NCBI RefSeq assembly: GCF_014898055.3
Contig: NW_023601543.1
Coordinates: 16,313,433 to 16,377,432 of the forward strand
Length of the DNA: 64,000 bases
Reading direction: 5' to 3'
Source of the DNA: Talpa occidentalis
Taxonomy: Eukaryota > Chordata > Mammalia > Eulipotyphla > Talpidae
Position numbers and translations under genes: made by a program. The notes beneath the pieces are model-generated. The model did no database searches, was not told the DNA's origin, and saw only the letters and a list, made by a program, of their open reading frames with translations. Shown piece after piece: positions 11,823-24,289 of the stretch. Each line of letters opens with the position of its first letter. Position 1 is the first letter of the stretch.

Positions 11823-12125
11823 AATGAGTTACTTGAAGTAGTTAAATTCATGTGAAAGAGCAGAATACAGGTTGCCAGGGAGTGGGAGAAGGGAGAAATG
11901 GGGAGTTGCTACTCAACTGGTATAAAGTTTCAGTTACGAAAAAATAAGTTCGAGATATGTGCTGTACAACATTGTGCCTATAGTTAGCAATATTGTACTG
12001 TACACTTAAATTGTTTCTGAAAAGGATAATTCTCATGTTTCATGTTCTTACCATAATTATTCTAAAAAATTCAAAAAGGATTTTATACCCAGTAAAAAGT
12101 AAACTTCATAATTAAAAAAAAAAAT
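11823..12125 (+). mobile_element. Old L1M 3'UTR, continuation after SINE
   Basis: Continues the L1 interrupted at 11540. It shows the classic old-L1 3'UTR run: 'ggttgccagggagtggga', 'atggggagttgctactcaa', 'tataaagtttcagtta', then 'gcaatattgtactgtacacttaaa'. It ends in an A-rich tail near 12113-12124. No coding capacity. Confidence 0.75.
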
Positions 12126-12235
12126 GCATCATCTCTAGATAATTAAAAAAAATGAGAAAACATCAGCATTATGTTGACCCTGCAAGGAGTAGTAAATGGA
12201 GTCTTTCAGGTTGAAATGAAAGGAACTTAGAGAGA

Positions 12236-12451
12236 GCCTCCCTGGTGGCACAAGGGGTTAATCGTCAGCACTATGAAGCTATCCGCAGCCACTGCAGTAA
12301 GAGTTCCATTCTTGGCCAGGGAGATGACCCACATGGTGCAGCAAACCTCTCCTCACTCGCCCACTGCTCCCCTCAGCAGTGTATTTCAGTCAATCTGCCT
12401 GTTCCGTTCCCCACTCTGTCTGTCGTGAATCTTCTCACCACTCCCCTCCAC
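12236..12451 (+). mobile_element. tRNA-derived SINE, 3'-shortened plus copy
   Basis: Head 'gcctccctggtggcacaagg' followed by the usual body through 'cactctgtctgtcgtgaatc' and 'ctcaccactcccctcca'. The normal 'TGGCCTGTACCCC' segment and (AAAT)n tail are missing. I found no convincing TSD. It may be internally primed or deleted after insertion. Confidence 0.75.
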
Positions 12452-12459
12452 TAAGTCAC

Positions 12460-13934
12460 TAAGTCTATGATAATTTGTTGCAAAACAACAGAAAATTAAT
12501 ATTGTTTTCTATTTCATATGTTGTAAACAACTCAGCACACAGTGCACAGAGATGATAAATTAAAGATCAGGAACAGAAAATAAGATAAAATACTAAGTTT
12601 CACTCATATTTGCTGCTTGTTCCACTAAATATTCCTGACTTCCTTTCTTCCAACAATGTCCACCATTCTTCCAGGGCAATATAAAAGGTTTAGAATAATA
12701 TAAGGGACAAAATTTCCTGGATAAAGAAGGTCCCAACAATTAACAACTTTGAGATAGCAGTTGGGATACAAGATACATTGCACCCCTTTCGCTGCTTCAC
12801 AGGTTTACACCCTATGTGGGAAGACAAGCATTCTGTATCCATTATTAGATGTTGTTTCATAACTTATTTTCCTCAGACAGCTTCCAATAGTAAACAACAC
12901 CAAATGTTCTTTTGTTTTTATCAGATTTCAATATCACACAATTTACAAATATTCATGAATTTTCATAATATCTGTGTTCATTAAGCTAACACTTTTAGCG
13001 CCATTTTACATAATGGTATTCTGGAAATAATGAATTTTCCCAAGTGTGTTTGTATGTGTGATTGTGTTTTCTGTGTGTGTGCACTTACTTTCCCAAAGAA
13101 AATGTACTAATCATTAATAACTCTCTTATTATACATTGTGTTAGGAATATGTAAGTGATAAAATTGCCATCAAATTAATATAATTTCCATCAGTTTTAAA
13201 CAAAGTAAAACTTCCCTTCATATATAAATCATGAACAATTAACAAGTAAAATAATTTCACAGATAGTTGCCCATCTAAATTCATTCAGACTTAGGGAAGA
13301 AGTGAGACTATATTAAATTTTAATCAAATTTCATAGCTTGCTGAAATATATTCATGAAATACTTGATTGACATTCCTAACACAAACAGAATGATCTATAA
13401 AAAGGACAGTTGCATTTTAAGGTCAAGCATGTCATTTTCATCTTCCTATGTTCAAAATGTGTCATATTAAATGACTGTAGCTGTTTCCTGATTTCATATT
13501 CCATTTTTATTACTTCATCTTTAGATATGATTTATGCAAATACCTAAAATTATATTGGAAATATATTATGGATCTAAGATAGGGAAATAGATTTTCCAGG
13601 AGTGAGTTGTCATCCCATTTTTGCCAAATGGACTTGTTGATCCTATATGAAAGTTTTTATGCTTAGTTTTAGTGAAAGCATAGAAATTTACCCCATTGAG
13701 AAAATAGTATTACCCTTACTTTATAACCTGCTCTTGCATAATTTCTATAAATGTCCCCATTGTAGCCCATCCCTTCAAATATTTCTAGAGCTCTAGATAT
13801 AGGAGAAAAACAACAACTTTTTTTACACAATAGTTAATGTAGGTGAAACTTTCTCTTATAAAACAATATATGAAAAATTTTATTTTCATATTTTAGGGAA
13901 GGTAATAATATCATTTATAAAAATAAGTGTTTTT
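12460..13934. other. Single-copy AT-rich DNA, nothing recognised
   Basis: About 1.5 kb without a recognisable repeat, gene or motif cluster. A short TG-rich microsatellite lies at 13047-13082. The longest open frame (12778-12984) has no family resemblance I can name and is not supported. Confidence 0.4.
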
Positions 13935-13945
13935 AAAATGTCTAG

Positions 13946-14213
13946 GGGCCTCCTCGTGGCGCAGCGGGTTGATCCCAGCGCTATGAGGCTGTCCACAGCC
14001 TCTAAGGTGCGGGTTTGATTTCCAGCCGGCCAGGGAGATACCCACATGGTGCGGCAGACCTCTCCTGTTGCGCCTGCTGCTCCCCTCAGCAGTGCTTTCA
14101 GTCCATCTGCCTGTTCTGCTCCCCGCTCTGTCTATGGTGAAACCTCTCACCCCCCCATACCTCTGGTCCATGCCTCAGGTCTCGTGTAGGTGAATAAATC
14201 TTTAAAATAAAAT
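13946..14213 (+). mobile_element. tRNA-derived SINE, plus copy
   Basis: Complete copy from 'ggggcctcctcgtggcgcagcgg' to the tail 'aataaatctttaaaataaa'. The TSD aaaatgtctag (11 bp, perfect) lies at 13935-13945 and 14214-14224. The head keeps a box A-like TGGCGCAGCGG; box B is slightly changed (GGTTTGATTTC). Confidence 0.88.
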
Positions 14214-14439
14214 AAAATGTCTAGTATAACATTTAATATTTAGCTCAACTTTTATATAAAACAATATGCACTATTTCATCATCATCAAATTTTATTATGG
14301 TAAGAATATTATCTATGAGCTCTACTGTCCAAATTTTAAAGTGTACATAATACATTATTGCTGACTATACATAAATGATATACAGAAGATTTCCAGGGTC
14401 AATACATTTTGCTTGAATGAAATATTATATTCCATTAGT

Positions 14440-14770
14440 AATTCTCACTTCCCCCTTCCCTTAGTTCCTGAGAACTACCATTTCATGCTTTGATTCTATG
14501 AATTTGACTATTATAGGTACTGCACATAAGTGGAATCATGCAATATTTATCTTTCTGTGGTTGGATTATATCACTAGGCATAATGTTATCAAGGCTCTTC
14601 CACATTGTAGCACATTGCTAATTCCTTGTTTTCAAAATGCTGGATAGCATTATATTGAATGTATATACTACACTTATATACTACACTCATTTTTATTTAT
14701 CTGCTGATGGACATATGTTTTCACATCTTGGTTATTGCCATATCTTGGCAATGATAAGGAACATGGCCAT
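14440..14770 (-). mobile_element. Old L1 3'-end fragment (first of three)
   Basis: The plus strand is the complement of an L1 3' end: 'tctatgaatttgactattataggtact', 'cataagtggaatcatgcaat', 'tcaaggctcttccacattgtag', then 'ctgatggacatatgttttcaca'. The unit stops near 14770, where a different L1 3'UTR begins. Confidence 0.65.
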
Positions 14771-15430
14771 GCTAATATCCGCTTGAGATCCTGATGTAAG
14801 CCACCACATCACAACCTCCACCAATGCACCCGTAGTCCTCCAAAATATTCCATTGGACTCCCTCCACCCTGTTCTTCCCCTCTTTTCCCCCTCTGGTAGT
14901 CTCAATTCTATCATCAGACTTCTAGGATTTGTTACTGTTTTGGTTTTGTCTGACCCTTTGTTTTATTTTTCTATAGTCTACATATAAGTGAAACAATCTG
15001 GTATTTGTCTTTCACTTTCTGACCCACCCATGTTCTCCTAAATCTCAAGAGTTTGTCTTTTTCCTGGCTGAGTAGTATTCCATTGTTCACATAATATATA
15101 TGCCACATTGTCTTAATCCATGCATCTGTCCTTGGATAATTAAGCTGTTTGCATTACTTGGCTATTGTAAATAGAGCTGCAATGAACATTGGAGTACCTA
15201 TGTCCCTTCGAATTATTTTTTTATTATTATTCTTGGGTAGATACCTGGAAGTGGAAACACATGATAATATGGTAAATCTGTTTTCAATATTTTGAGAAAC
15301 CTCCATACTGTTCTCTTTAGAGGCTTAACTGTTTACATTCCCACCTCACCAAAAGTGTAAGAGGGTTCCTTTTCCTCAGTGTTCACTGCTCTGTTTTTTG
15401 TTTTTTTTCTATAGATGTGTTTATATTTTT
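14771..15430 (-). mobile_element. Old L1 3'-end fragment (second of three)
   Basis: A separate minus-oriented L1 3' end. The 3'UTR part has 'tctggtagtctcaattctatcatcagacttctaggattt'. The ORF2 tail complement follows: 'cctggctgagtagtattccattg', 'tgcaatgaacattggagtacc', 'gatacctggaagtggaaac', 'accaaaagtgtaagagggttcc'. It contains no intact frame. Confidence 0.68.
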
Positions 15431-16040
15431 CCCCATTTTCAGTATATCAGTTAAAAATACTGTATGATTTAGGGGAATAGATTCATATTTCATCAGATCT
15501 ATGTTACCACACCAACCTCACCATCTAAGCACCTATAGTACTGTACCATTGGCAATTATACCCCATTCCACCTTTGTTCCCAACCCTTCCAGTAGCTTCA
15601 ACTCTGTAGTCATATTTCTAGAATTTATTTTGTTTAATTTTGTCAGTTTCATTGTTTTGTTTTTTTTTTTTGGTTTATGAGTTTTTGTTTTCTGTATATT
15701 TCACATATGTGTGAAATCCATTATTTATTTACTTCTGACTTAATTCACTTAACATAATTGCCTCCAGTTACACCTATGACAAATGGCAAGAGTTCATCTG
15801 TTTTTATATCTGAGTATTACACAATTGTGTATATATAGCACATCTTCTAAGTCCATTGTTGTGTCAGTGGGCATTTAGGTGATTTCCATAATTTGGTTAT
15901 TATAAATACCACTCCAATGAACATAAGGGTACATATATCAATTTGAATTAGTGATTTTTTTTATTCTTCATACATATGACCAGCAGTGGAATTGCTGGGT
16001 AGTAGGGTATATCTATTTTTAATGTTTTGAGAACATCAAA
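15431..16040 (-). mobile_element. Old L1 3'-end fragment (third of three)
   Basis: A third consecutive minus-oriented L1 3' end. It starts in 3'UTR ('ccatctaagcacctatagtactgtaccattgg', 'tcaactctgtagtcatatttctagaattt'). It ends in the ORF2-tail complement 'cagcagtggaattgctgggtagtagggt', near 16040. It includes a T-run at 15659-15671. Confidence 0.65.
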
Positions 16041-16363
16041 ATTGTGTGGATACTGAACAACATACTAGTGAATGAGTATTGGTTTAATGAGGATATCAAA
16101 ATAGAAAAATAAAACCCTGGAGACAAGTGAAAATTAAAACATAAAATATTAGTACAGTTATGGTACAGGAAAAGAAGTACTAAATGGGAAATATATGGCA
16201 ATACATGTACACATCAAGAAACAAGAAAGGGCATAGAATTATAGAATAGAAAAACAAATAAATTCGAAGTTAGTAGAACAGAAATAATAAAAATCAAATT
16301 AGAAAGAAATGAAATAAAAGTTAAAAGGGAAGTTTTGGAACTCAAACACTATATATATATATG

Positions 16364-16613
16364 TTTTTAAAGATTTATTTTTATTTATACGAGAGCCAGA
16401 TGCGTGGGAGGGTGAGAGGATTCACCAGAGACAGAGCGGAAACAGAACAGGCAGACTGACAAAATACACTGCTGCGGGGAGCAGCAGGTGAGACAGGAGA
16501 GGTCTGCTCACCATGTGGGTTGCTCCGAGGCCAGCGGGGATCGAACTGGCACTGCAGAGGCTGCAGACAGCTTCACAGCGCTGCACTCACCACCAGCGCC
16601 ACCAGGGAGGCCC
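16364..16613 (-). mobile_element. tRNA-derived SINE, minus copy beside an AT microsatellite
   Basis: Tail at left ('aaagatttatttttatttatacgag'), head at right ending in the complement of GGGCCTCCCTGG (to 16613). The TSD aacactatat occurs at 16345-16354 and 16614-16623. The left TSD copy runs into an (AT)n stretch (16350-16362), probably expanded after insertion. Confidence 0.82.
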
Positions 16614-16629
16614 AACACTATATTTTGAG

Positions 16630-17865
16630 GTATCAGAAAGACTCTCCTAAAAGAGTGACCTGATCTTGGGCTAAGAAAAATAATGATTTAATGAAACAAC
16701 TGCTTGACTCTGTTCTTTTCACAAACTAATTGCTTATTTCACTCAATTTACTAAATCAACAGAAAACAAGTTAACACATTCTGCAGTACCATTGATCATA
16801 CATAAAAAGACAAAGACATGGGAGACAAGAAAATTGGGGGCAAATAGACATGTAATATGTAGGTTATTTGCTTAGAAGATAATGATAAAGACCTTGCTTA
16901 GAGTAAATGAACCTCTCAAAAATTCCATGCACTTTATTTCCCTGCTTGTCTCTAGAGACTTAAGCATGAATATTTACTGTTATTTTTAATTATCACAATT
17001 AAACCATCTATCACATAATTTTTGGAAAAAAATAAGAGACTAGAATGGAATGAAATACAGGTTAGTACTCCAAAATTTGCTGGACTTCAGTCTTCCTTTT
17101 CTTGAATTGTCAGCATATTGAGATATGCATAAACTAAACCATAATAACAGCTCTATACAACATTTCCTCTCTGCATTCTCTGAATACTCTGGCCAGAGAC
17201 TTTTTAAATTTCACATATCATTTACAACTATCTGTGATGATTCCACAGTTACTTCCTAGTTCAGCCTGAGTGCCAAAAATACAGACACACTTTTGGCATT
17301 AATGTCATAGTTAATGCAAAATAACTCAAGTCCACTGTACTAACTAGTACACCCTCGGGAGAAGTCACAGACCCAAAATACAAAGCATCCAAGAAATGAT
17401 TAATCTTTATACTTATTTGTTTGCCAAGGCAAGATGGATATGGATGTCAATTCAAAATAAATCCCAAGCAATGCAGAAGTCATAATAAGTAGTTAAGAAG
17501 ACCTAAGACAGAAATTTCCTTAACAGTGTGTCCGGTACAAGTATGCTTGATATATAAAAAAAATTAACTGCCATTTACTAGACTCCCCAATCCCTGCCAG
17601 TTTTCAAAGTTGAATGTTAAACCTTTATTTAAATAAAAAATGGTGTTTAAAAATGTCATTTAATTTGGAGTTTGAGGCTATTTTTAAAATCTTTGTTTTT
17701 CTGTTGTACTCTTTTTTTTCCATGCCAGACACTCTGGAAGGAGAACAAAAACATTGATATTTTCCAGTGATCACTGGTTTATGCCATGCCATCCATGCCT
17801 ACATATTCTGCCTGCCCTTTGGATAAAACACCATCTTGGTGAGATTACATGTCTAGGGCAAAGTT
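16630..17865. other. Single-copy DNA, nothing recognised
   Basis: About 1.2 kb of moderately AT-rich sequence with no repeat family, open frame or promoter-like cluster that I can support. Confidence 0.4.
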
Positions 17866-17867
17866 AG

Positions 17868-18345
17868 CATAACCTCTATATCAGTCAAGATTCTCCTTAA
17901 AAACAGAACCAGTAGGTATGTATCCTTATCATATCTATATTTTTTTTATCTGTGTAGAGTAACTTCTTTTAAGGAACTGGATCACAAGAACATGATTACA
18001 GAGGCTGACAACTAAGAAATCTGGAGGGATGGAAATTTGGGTAAGAGTTTATGCTGCAGTTTTGAGATCAAAATCTGTAGGACAGGTCAACAAAGTGGAA
18101 AACCAAGCATGATTTCCATGCTATAGTCTTCAGGCAGCATTTCTTCTTTGGGAAACTTCAGTCTTTGCTCTTAAGGTCTTGCGCTGATTGGATGAGATCC
18201 ACATGAATTATGGAAGATTATCTTCTTTAAAGACAACTGATTGTAAATTTGTATCACATGTTAAAATATCTTCACAGTAGCATCTAATCAAGTACTTGAC
18301 CAAACAACTGTGCACCAGAGCCTAGCCAACTTGACACATAAAATT
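17868..18345 (-). mobile_element. Ancient LTR-like repeat, minus orientation
   Basis: The plus strand reads like the complement of a common mammalian ERVL/MaLR-type LTR: it starts 'cagtcaagattctccttaaaaacagaaccagtaggtatgt', passes 'ttaaggaactggatcac', 'tgatgctgcagttttgag', 'gctcttaaggtcttgcgctgattggatgag', and ends 'ccagagcctagccaacttgacaca'. In sense the unit starts TGTCAAGTTGGCTAGGC, as LTRs of this group do. Substitutions and small indels are numerous, so it is old. The exact family name is uncertain. Confidence 0.55.
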
Positions 18346-18349
18346 ACCC

Positions 18350-21300
18350 ACACCCCCCAGAACACATATTCACACACAAACATCTATGCACACATTAGCT
18401 TCTTATCACTGTGTTCTAAAGATTTGAGTTAATCACATTTGGTAGTTAAAGAAAAACTGAAAAAAACATATTTTTAGTAGTGAAAACCATGGTTAATTTT
18501 AAAAGATAGAACTTCCCGTAGTAGCATTCTAGGAAGTGTGCTCTTCCCTTCACTAAAATTAAGTATCTGAGAGTTAACACAAGAATCTACTGAGGATAAA
18601 GAAGGGCTCCTCTAAATGTGTTGTTTTGTTTTTCTGTCATTTCCAAAATGTCTAAAATGTTTTGCCAATTTTGTTTAGCTAATGTTGCTGAAGATGAATC
18701 AATTCATTATAGTATTCATCTTAAAGGTACCTACTTGAATCAAGCTGAAAACCTCTCAAAAGAAAATATTTATGCAATACCATGTTGGAAAAGAAACACC
18801 TTGGTCCCATCAAAATGTATGACTGGCTACTTTAATTACTGAAGGCTGCAGAATGCCATTTTGGACAGCTTTTAAATATTACAGCTTGCTATCCATGACA
18901 TAGATATTCAGAGCCTTGGATGGTTTACCTATATAATGGCAAACAATGTGATGGCAGATGAGATTTTGTATCCACCACCTGCTAAATCTGGATCAGCATC
19001 TGTATTTGAAAACTCATTTTATATTTAACTAGTAGCCAGTTTTCTTCACTTATTTTTGAAGCTTATGTCAATTTTTTTCTAAACAAACCAATATTATTTT
19101 CCATAGGTTACCAGCTTTGTCAGTTTCTCTTAGAAAACTATTTTGTACCTCTTGATCAGAATCTCATTTCTATCAATAGCAAACCAAGGCTACAATTTAG
19201 CCTACTCTCAAAGCAATTAAAACACACACTTTATTAAACCTTGGTCATACCCATTAAAATTAATTGAGACCTTAGCCCTTTGCTGGACTCTTTCTTAATG
19301 AGCTTGGTGGAAAAGATAATAAATCCAGTAAACAAGATTCTTTAATGACTTTGGTCCATATCTCTTTTGGTTGTTTTAAACTGAAATTAATTGTATATTT
19401 CCACTTTAAATTTTTATGATTATCTTCTAGAAAATGCATGTTTTTCAAAACTAGAAAGTACTTTATGTGCCAAGAAAGAAAAAGAATGTTATGAAAATAT
19501 AACATAAAACAATTTAACAGGATAGTATCCATTTAAAGGTCAGATTTTGCTAGTTAAAAGGACAGTCTAGCCAGTGGATTGTTAAAAGCTTCATTAATAG
19601 TCAATGAATTTCTGGCTGCAGTAATACTTTTATACAACTGTTAAACCAGGGACAGAATTTATTCATTTAATTTAAATCTTATGCTTGCAGTTCTCAAGTG
19701 ATTTAATTAGACAGGTGAACTGACTAGTACATAAGAGTTTTCCTTTCAGAGTTTGATATACCTTATGCACAATGATCCTACAGAGGACCCAAAGTAATCT
19801 GTACCTCTAATATGATTTCTGAATAAGTAAATTTTAGTTACTAAGGGAGCTAAAGAGTTGAGATATATTATGGGCAGTCTTAATCTCCTGTATATATACC
19901 TAAATACTGCAACATCACATTTTATGATCAGTTAACTTTATTTACAAATATATTTCTATTTCAAAATATTAAAAATGCAATAACACTACAAGAATATACA
20001 GACTTAACAGTGAATCCTGGGGGAAAAAACTTTCAAACTGCATGTAAGTATATTTCGCACAACCAACCAAGCAAATATCAGTCACACAAGTAAGGAACTA
20101 CATGATTTCAGTTTATGGACACTCATATATCCAGAGTTGTGACCCTGAATTTCCGTATCTTTTGAATTGTGAAAAATATTAATTCCTGTTCTGTCTCCCA
20201 GATAAACAGGTAGCACAAGAAAACTGGAAAGCTACACTGTGTTTTGTTTAGTCTGTGTTCAAAGTAATGGGAACAAATCATGTTACTATGGAAACATGTC
20301 AAATGTTCTGTATTGACATCAGTGATTCAAGAAATGTTTCTGTAATAAATTATCTCACTAATCTTGTACCATCAAACCTATTCTGCCTATTCACACAATC
20401 AGCCTTTTTACTTCTACAGAAAATATAGATACAGATATAATGGAACTAATAGCGCTTTGAGAATATCAATGAGACTTGGATAGACAACACAACAAAGGTT
20501 GTTATATCTCAAGCAATTAATATTTATTGAGTATCTCAAGGGTAACAAGAATGTTATGGTAGCTATACATTTCACACATGAAAAATATATTTTGCTCTCC
20601 CTCCAAAACTATAAAGCTAAATAACTAGTATTAAACCATCTTTTGGGATGATAAAACATTTCCCAATCTACTAACTTGCTACATTCTTTTGTTCAATATA
20701 TCACACAATGAAAAACAATAATACTAATAATAATACTGCACAGTGCATTTGCAATGGACACCCAATCTAAATTAATATTCACTAAATTATCAAACTAAGT
20801 TATGCTATCATGTAGGTAGTAAGCCAGTCAAAATCAAAGTAAAATATCATAGACTGCTATTTCTCAACACTGTCATTTAATAGTGAAGATACTACCTATA
20901 GTAAATAACCAAAATATTAGAGCTATGTACTGCCTTGGGGAAAAAGCAAGAATCTCTTATAACAATATGTCAGAAAAATGAAAGCAGATTTATTCTATAT
21001 AGCAAATGTGATTAAAGCATATGAAAGAAACAGCAGTCTTGGAAGATCCAAAGTGCTCAAAATAGAAACATAATGAGCAGTGCTGCTTATATATAAATGT
21101 ACTGTTCAAAAAACATTTTTATATAAAAGAATTTAGTATCTTGAGTACAAAAAAAAAAACACTCTGAAAAGCATATAAACTTTACCAAAATCCTTTGTCT
21201 GTCTTTATAATGAGTGACCCAGAGAACCTATTCATGTAACAGATATGTCAAAATTTCATAAAATCCTTGCTTTGTTCACAGGTAAATTTTTAGATGATTA

Positions 21301-21552
21301 TTTACAATCATAGGGAACTATTGAATCTAGGTAACAAGAGAAAAGGTGTACCAATTATTTTTTCAGTTTATCTGACTGTGAAAAGAAATGTCAAACAGAA
21401 GTCAAAAGATCCATGTTCATTAATCTCACTTGTTAAGAGTTGAAGTGAACCTGTACATTCAATTACTATCTGATTCTCTCTTCTTTGTAAAGAGACTTTC
21501 CATTTTTTATATAAATAAATTTTTAGTATGAAAAAAATAACAAGAGTATATT
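18350..21552. other. Long single-copy AT-rich block
   Basis: About 3.2 kb without a recognised transposon, the longest such block here. The plus frame at 18618-18842 (74 codons) has no family resemblance I can name. Cross-species alignment would show whether 19.8-21.4 kb contains conserved non-coding elements; from sequence alone I see only AT-rich text. Confidence 0.4.
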
Positions 21553-21566
21553 AGAAAAACATTTCA

Positions 21567-21825
21567 GGGCCTCCCTGGTGGTGCAGCGGTTAAAGTCTCA
21601 GCACTATCAAGCTAGTGCCAGCCACTGAGGCATGAGGTCGATCCCCAGACAGGGAGCTGATCCACATGGCGTAGCAGACCTGTCCTGTCTCCATGCTGCT
21701 CCCCTCAACAGTGTATTTCAGTAGATCCACCTGTTCTATCTCTGGTGTTACTGGTGAATACTCTCACCCCCCCCCCCCGAAACCTATGGCCAATCCCCCA
21801 GTTCTTGTATGCATTAAAAAAAAAA
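21567..21825 (+). mobile_element. tRNA-derived SINE, plus copy with C-run
   Basis: Complete copy from 'gggcctccctggtggtgcagcgg' to a poly(A)-like tail. The TSD agaaaaacatttca (14 bp, perfect) lies at 21553-21566 and 21826-21839. A run of about 12 C near 21767-21778 interrupts the usual 'ctcaccctcc' site. Confidence 0.9.
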
Positions 21826-21989
21826 AGAAAAACATTTCATGAAATGTGGCTTATTCTCATGCAAACTGATCAAATTTCCCAAGAAACTATAAAGATGAGG
21901 AAAAAATCAAGAATCTAACTCAAATAATTTTAATTTATTGCCTAGTCTAAAATATAGTTCAAATTGAATGCTTCCATATTAATTTTCTT

Positions 21990-22967
21990 TCTGGATGATT
22001 ATTCATTACTAGAAATGCAGAATTAAATCCCCTTCTATTATGGTATTGTTGCATATTTCTCCCTTCAGATCTGTTACCATTTTGCTTCATATATTTAGTT
22101 GTTCCAATGTTGGATGCATATTCATGCTATTATATCACTTTGATGAATAAACACTCTTCTCACTGTGTAATTCCATTTTTCCCTCATTTGCATTTTTTAC
22201 TTAGACTATTTTGTCTGCTATAAGTATAGCAACCTCTGTTCTCTTTCGCTTTCAACTTCCATTAGATGTCTTTTACTATAACTTTACTCTGAGCTCATGC
22301 ATATCCTTAAAATAAAAATAAGTTTCTAATTCCCTTCTCTTAATCTTTTGTGAATATACTGCAAGTTTATATTTTGTGCTTACCATGAGGCTTAAATAAA
22401 ACATAGCTATCGCATTCTATTTCATGAGGTATATCTTATTTAGGCATATTGCTTTTATGATTTACCTCTCGAAATTCAAAGGATAATTTAATATGGTACA
22501 GAATTCTAGGTTATTGGGGTTTTTGTTTTGTTCCTTTTTTTATGTACTCTTGTCTCTCCTTGATTTTATGGCTTCTGGGAAGCTTGATATAATTGTTACC
22601 TCTGTTGTTAATATATAGTTTAAGTTTTTTTTTTAAATCTGACTTTGATCAGGAATTTTATCTTTATGTTTGGTTTATTTGGTTTGAAAATGATATCGTT
22701 AGGTGTAGTGTTTTGGGAATAAGGGAATATGCTAATATTGGTATTCTCTAAACTTCCTGGATCTGTGGTTTGTTGTATAACATTAATTTGAGGTAATTCT
22801 CAGTTATTGTTTTTTCAAATAGATCTTCTGTTCTTTTATTTCTGGTACTCCCAATATGCACAGTTTACACATTTTGCAGTTGTCTGATACTGTAATATTT
22901 TTTCAATTTTTTATGTTTTTTTTATTTTTAAACAATATTTGCTTCCCCCACCCCCACTGTAATATTT
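21990..22967 (-). mobile_element. Old L1 ORF2-start / 5' region, minus strand
   Basis: The plus strand is the complement of an old L1 upstream half. Near 22035-22330 it matches the endonuclease region ('cttctattatggtattgttgc', 'gttccaatgttggatgcatattc', 'tttgtctgctataagtatagc'). From 22370 it continues into sequence upstream of ORF2 ('cttaccatgaggcttaaataaaacat', later 'ttcttttatttctggtactcccaatatgcacag'). Split by the SINE at 22968-23204. Confidence 0.62.
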
Positions 22968-23204
22968 TAAATTTATTTATTCATGCATACAAGAACCAAG
23001 GTACAGGCCAGATGTGCAGGAAGGTAAGAGGATTAACCAGAGACAGAGCGGGGCACAGAACAGGCAGACTGATGAAATACAGTGCTGAGGGGAGCAGTGG
23101 GTGAGACAGGAGAGGTCTGCCACTCCAGGAATTGAACCTGCACTGCAGAGGCTGTGGACAGCTTCACAGCGCTACACTCAACCACCTATACCACCAGGGG
23201 AGGC
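22968..23204 (-). mobile_element. tRNA-derived SINE inside an old L1
   Basis: Minus copy, tail 'aaatttatttattcatgcatac' at left, head ending in the complement of GCCTCCCCTGG at right. The body is shortened around 23125 (missing the Box-proximal GTGGG/CTCCCTGGC segment). TSD ctg[t/g]aatatt[t/a] at 22957-22967 and 23205-23215. Confidence 0.82.
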
Positions 23205-23443
23205 TCTGGAATATTATTTTTCAGCCTTTGTTCTCTTTTCAGTATTTGAGGTTTCTATTCATATATACTCAAGCTCAGAGATTCTTTCTTCAGACATATC
23301 CAATCTTTAATAAGATCACCAGAAGCAATCTTTATTCTGTTACAGTGATTTTGACCTCTAGTAATTCATTTTGGTACATCCTTAAGCTTTCCTTTTTCTC
23401 TGCCTACTTGGACCATCTTTTCTTATATAATTTCTACACAACC
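23205..23443 (-). mobile_element. Old L1 5'/ORF1 region, continuation
   Basis: Continues the minus-strand L1 after the SINE: complement of the 'caagctcagagattctttcttcagacatatccaat' and 'ctgttacagtgattttgacctctag' block found in old L1 ORF1 regions. The orientation changes abruptly at about 23444. Confidence 0.6.
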
Positions 23444-24270
23444 TAACAGAAGTAGGGGATACTGCAAAAGCAGTTCAAAGAGTGAAATATAGCAATAAAG
23501 ACCCACATCAGGAAACAGAAAAGAACTCAAATAAATAATTTTCTCTCTCACTTTAAAGAATTAGAAAAAGATTCTAAAATGTAACCAAAAGTTAGAAGGA
23601 TGGAAATAATAAAAACTAGAGCAGAAATAAATGAAATAGAAATTAAAAAGACAGACCAAAATAGTAATGAAACCAAAAGCTAGTTCTTTGAAAAATTAAA
23701 TAAAACAGACAAGTTTCTACCTAGGCTAACAAAGGAAAAAAGGGAGAAATGCAAATAAATAGAATCAGAAACAAAAGAGAACTTACAAGAGACATTTCAG
23801 AAATTCAGAGAATTTTAAGAGATTGTTATGAACAGTTGTATGCTAGTAATTTGAATGTAGAAGAGATGAACAATTTTTTAAAAATATACAATCATCTGAG
23901 ACTAAATCAGGAAGAAATAGAAAATCTGACCAGACCAATTACAAGCAAGTAAATGGAAACTCTAATCAAAAGTCTCCAAAAAAAAAAAAAAAAAGTTCAG
24001 GAGCAGATGGTTTCACATTGTGAGTTCTACCAAATCTTCAAAGATGAGTTAATACATATACTTCTCAAACTTTTTCAGAATATTGAGAAAGAGGAACACA
24101 TCCAAACACATTTTATGAGGCCAAAATTAACCAACACCAAAGACACCACAAAGTCACACATTGTGTGATTTTATTTGCACAAAATATCTAGATTAGGCAA
24201 GTCCATGGAGACAGAGAAAACAGATTGGTAGTTTATGCGAACTGGGAGTAGGAGAGTATGGACAGTGATT
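23444..24270 (+). mobile_element. Old L1 ORF2 RT region plus 3' end, plus strand
   Basis: Sense L1: ORF2 sequence around the start of the RT domain (ILRDCYEQLYASNLNVEEM, then 'aggagcagatggtttcac' for the SGADGF motif, then 'ctaccaaatcttcaaagatgag'). It breaks off near 24145 and joins an L1 3'UTR piece ('gtgtgattttatttgcacaaaatatctagattaggcaa') up to 24270. The segment between is deleted. Frames are broken by an A-run (23979-23994). Confidence 0.68.
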
Positions 24271-24289
24271 GCCAATAGAGATACAGGGC

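Noticed and set aside
18618..18842. 74-codon plus frame in single-copy DNA, considered as a small gene or retrocopy
   Set aside because: I recognise no family, and there is no poly(A), TSD, splice context or promoter to support it.
23749..24168. Two adjacent plus frames resembling a reverse transcriptase gene
   Set aside because: They are old L1 ORF2 pieces with an A-run frameshift and missing core motifs.
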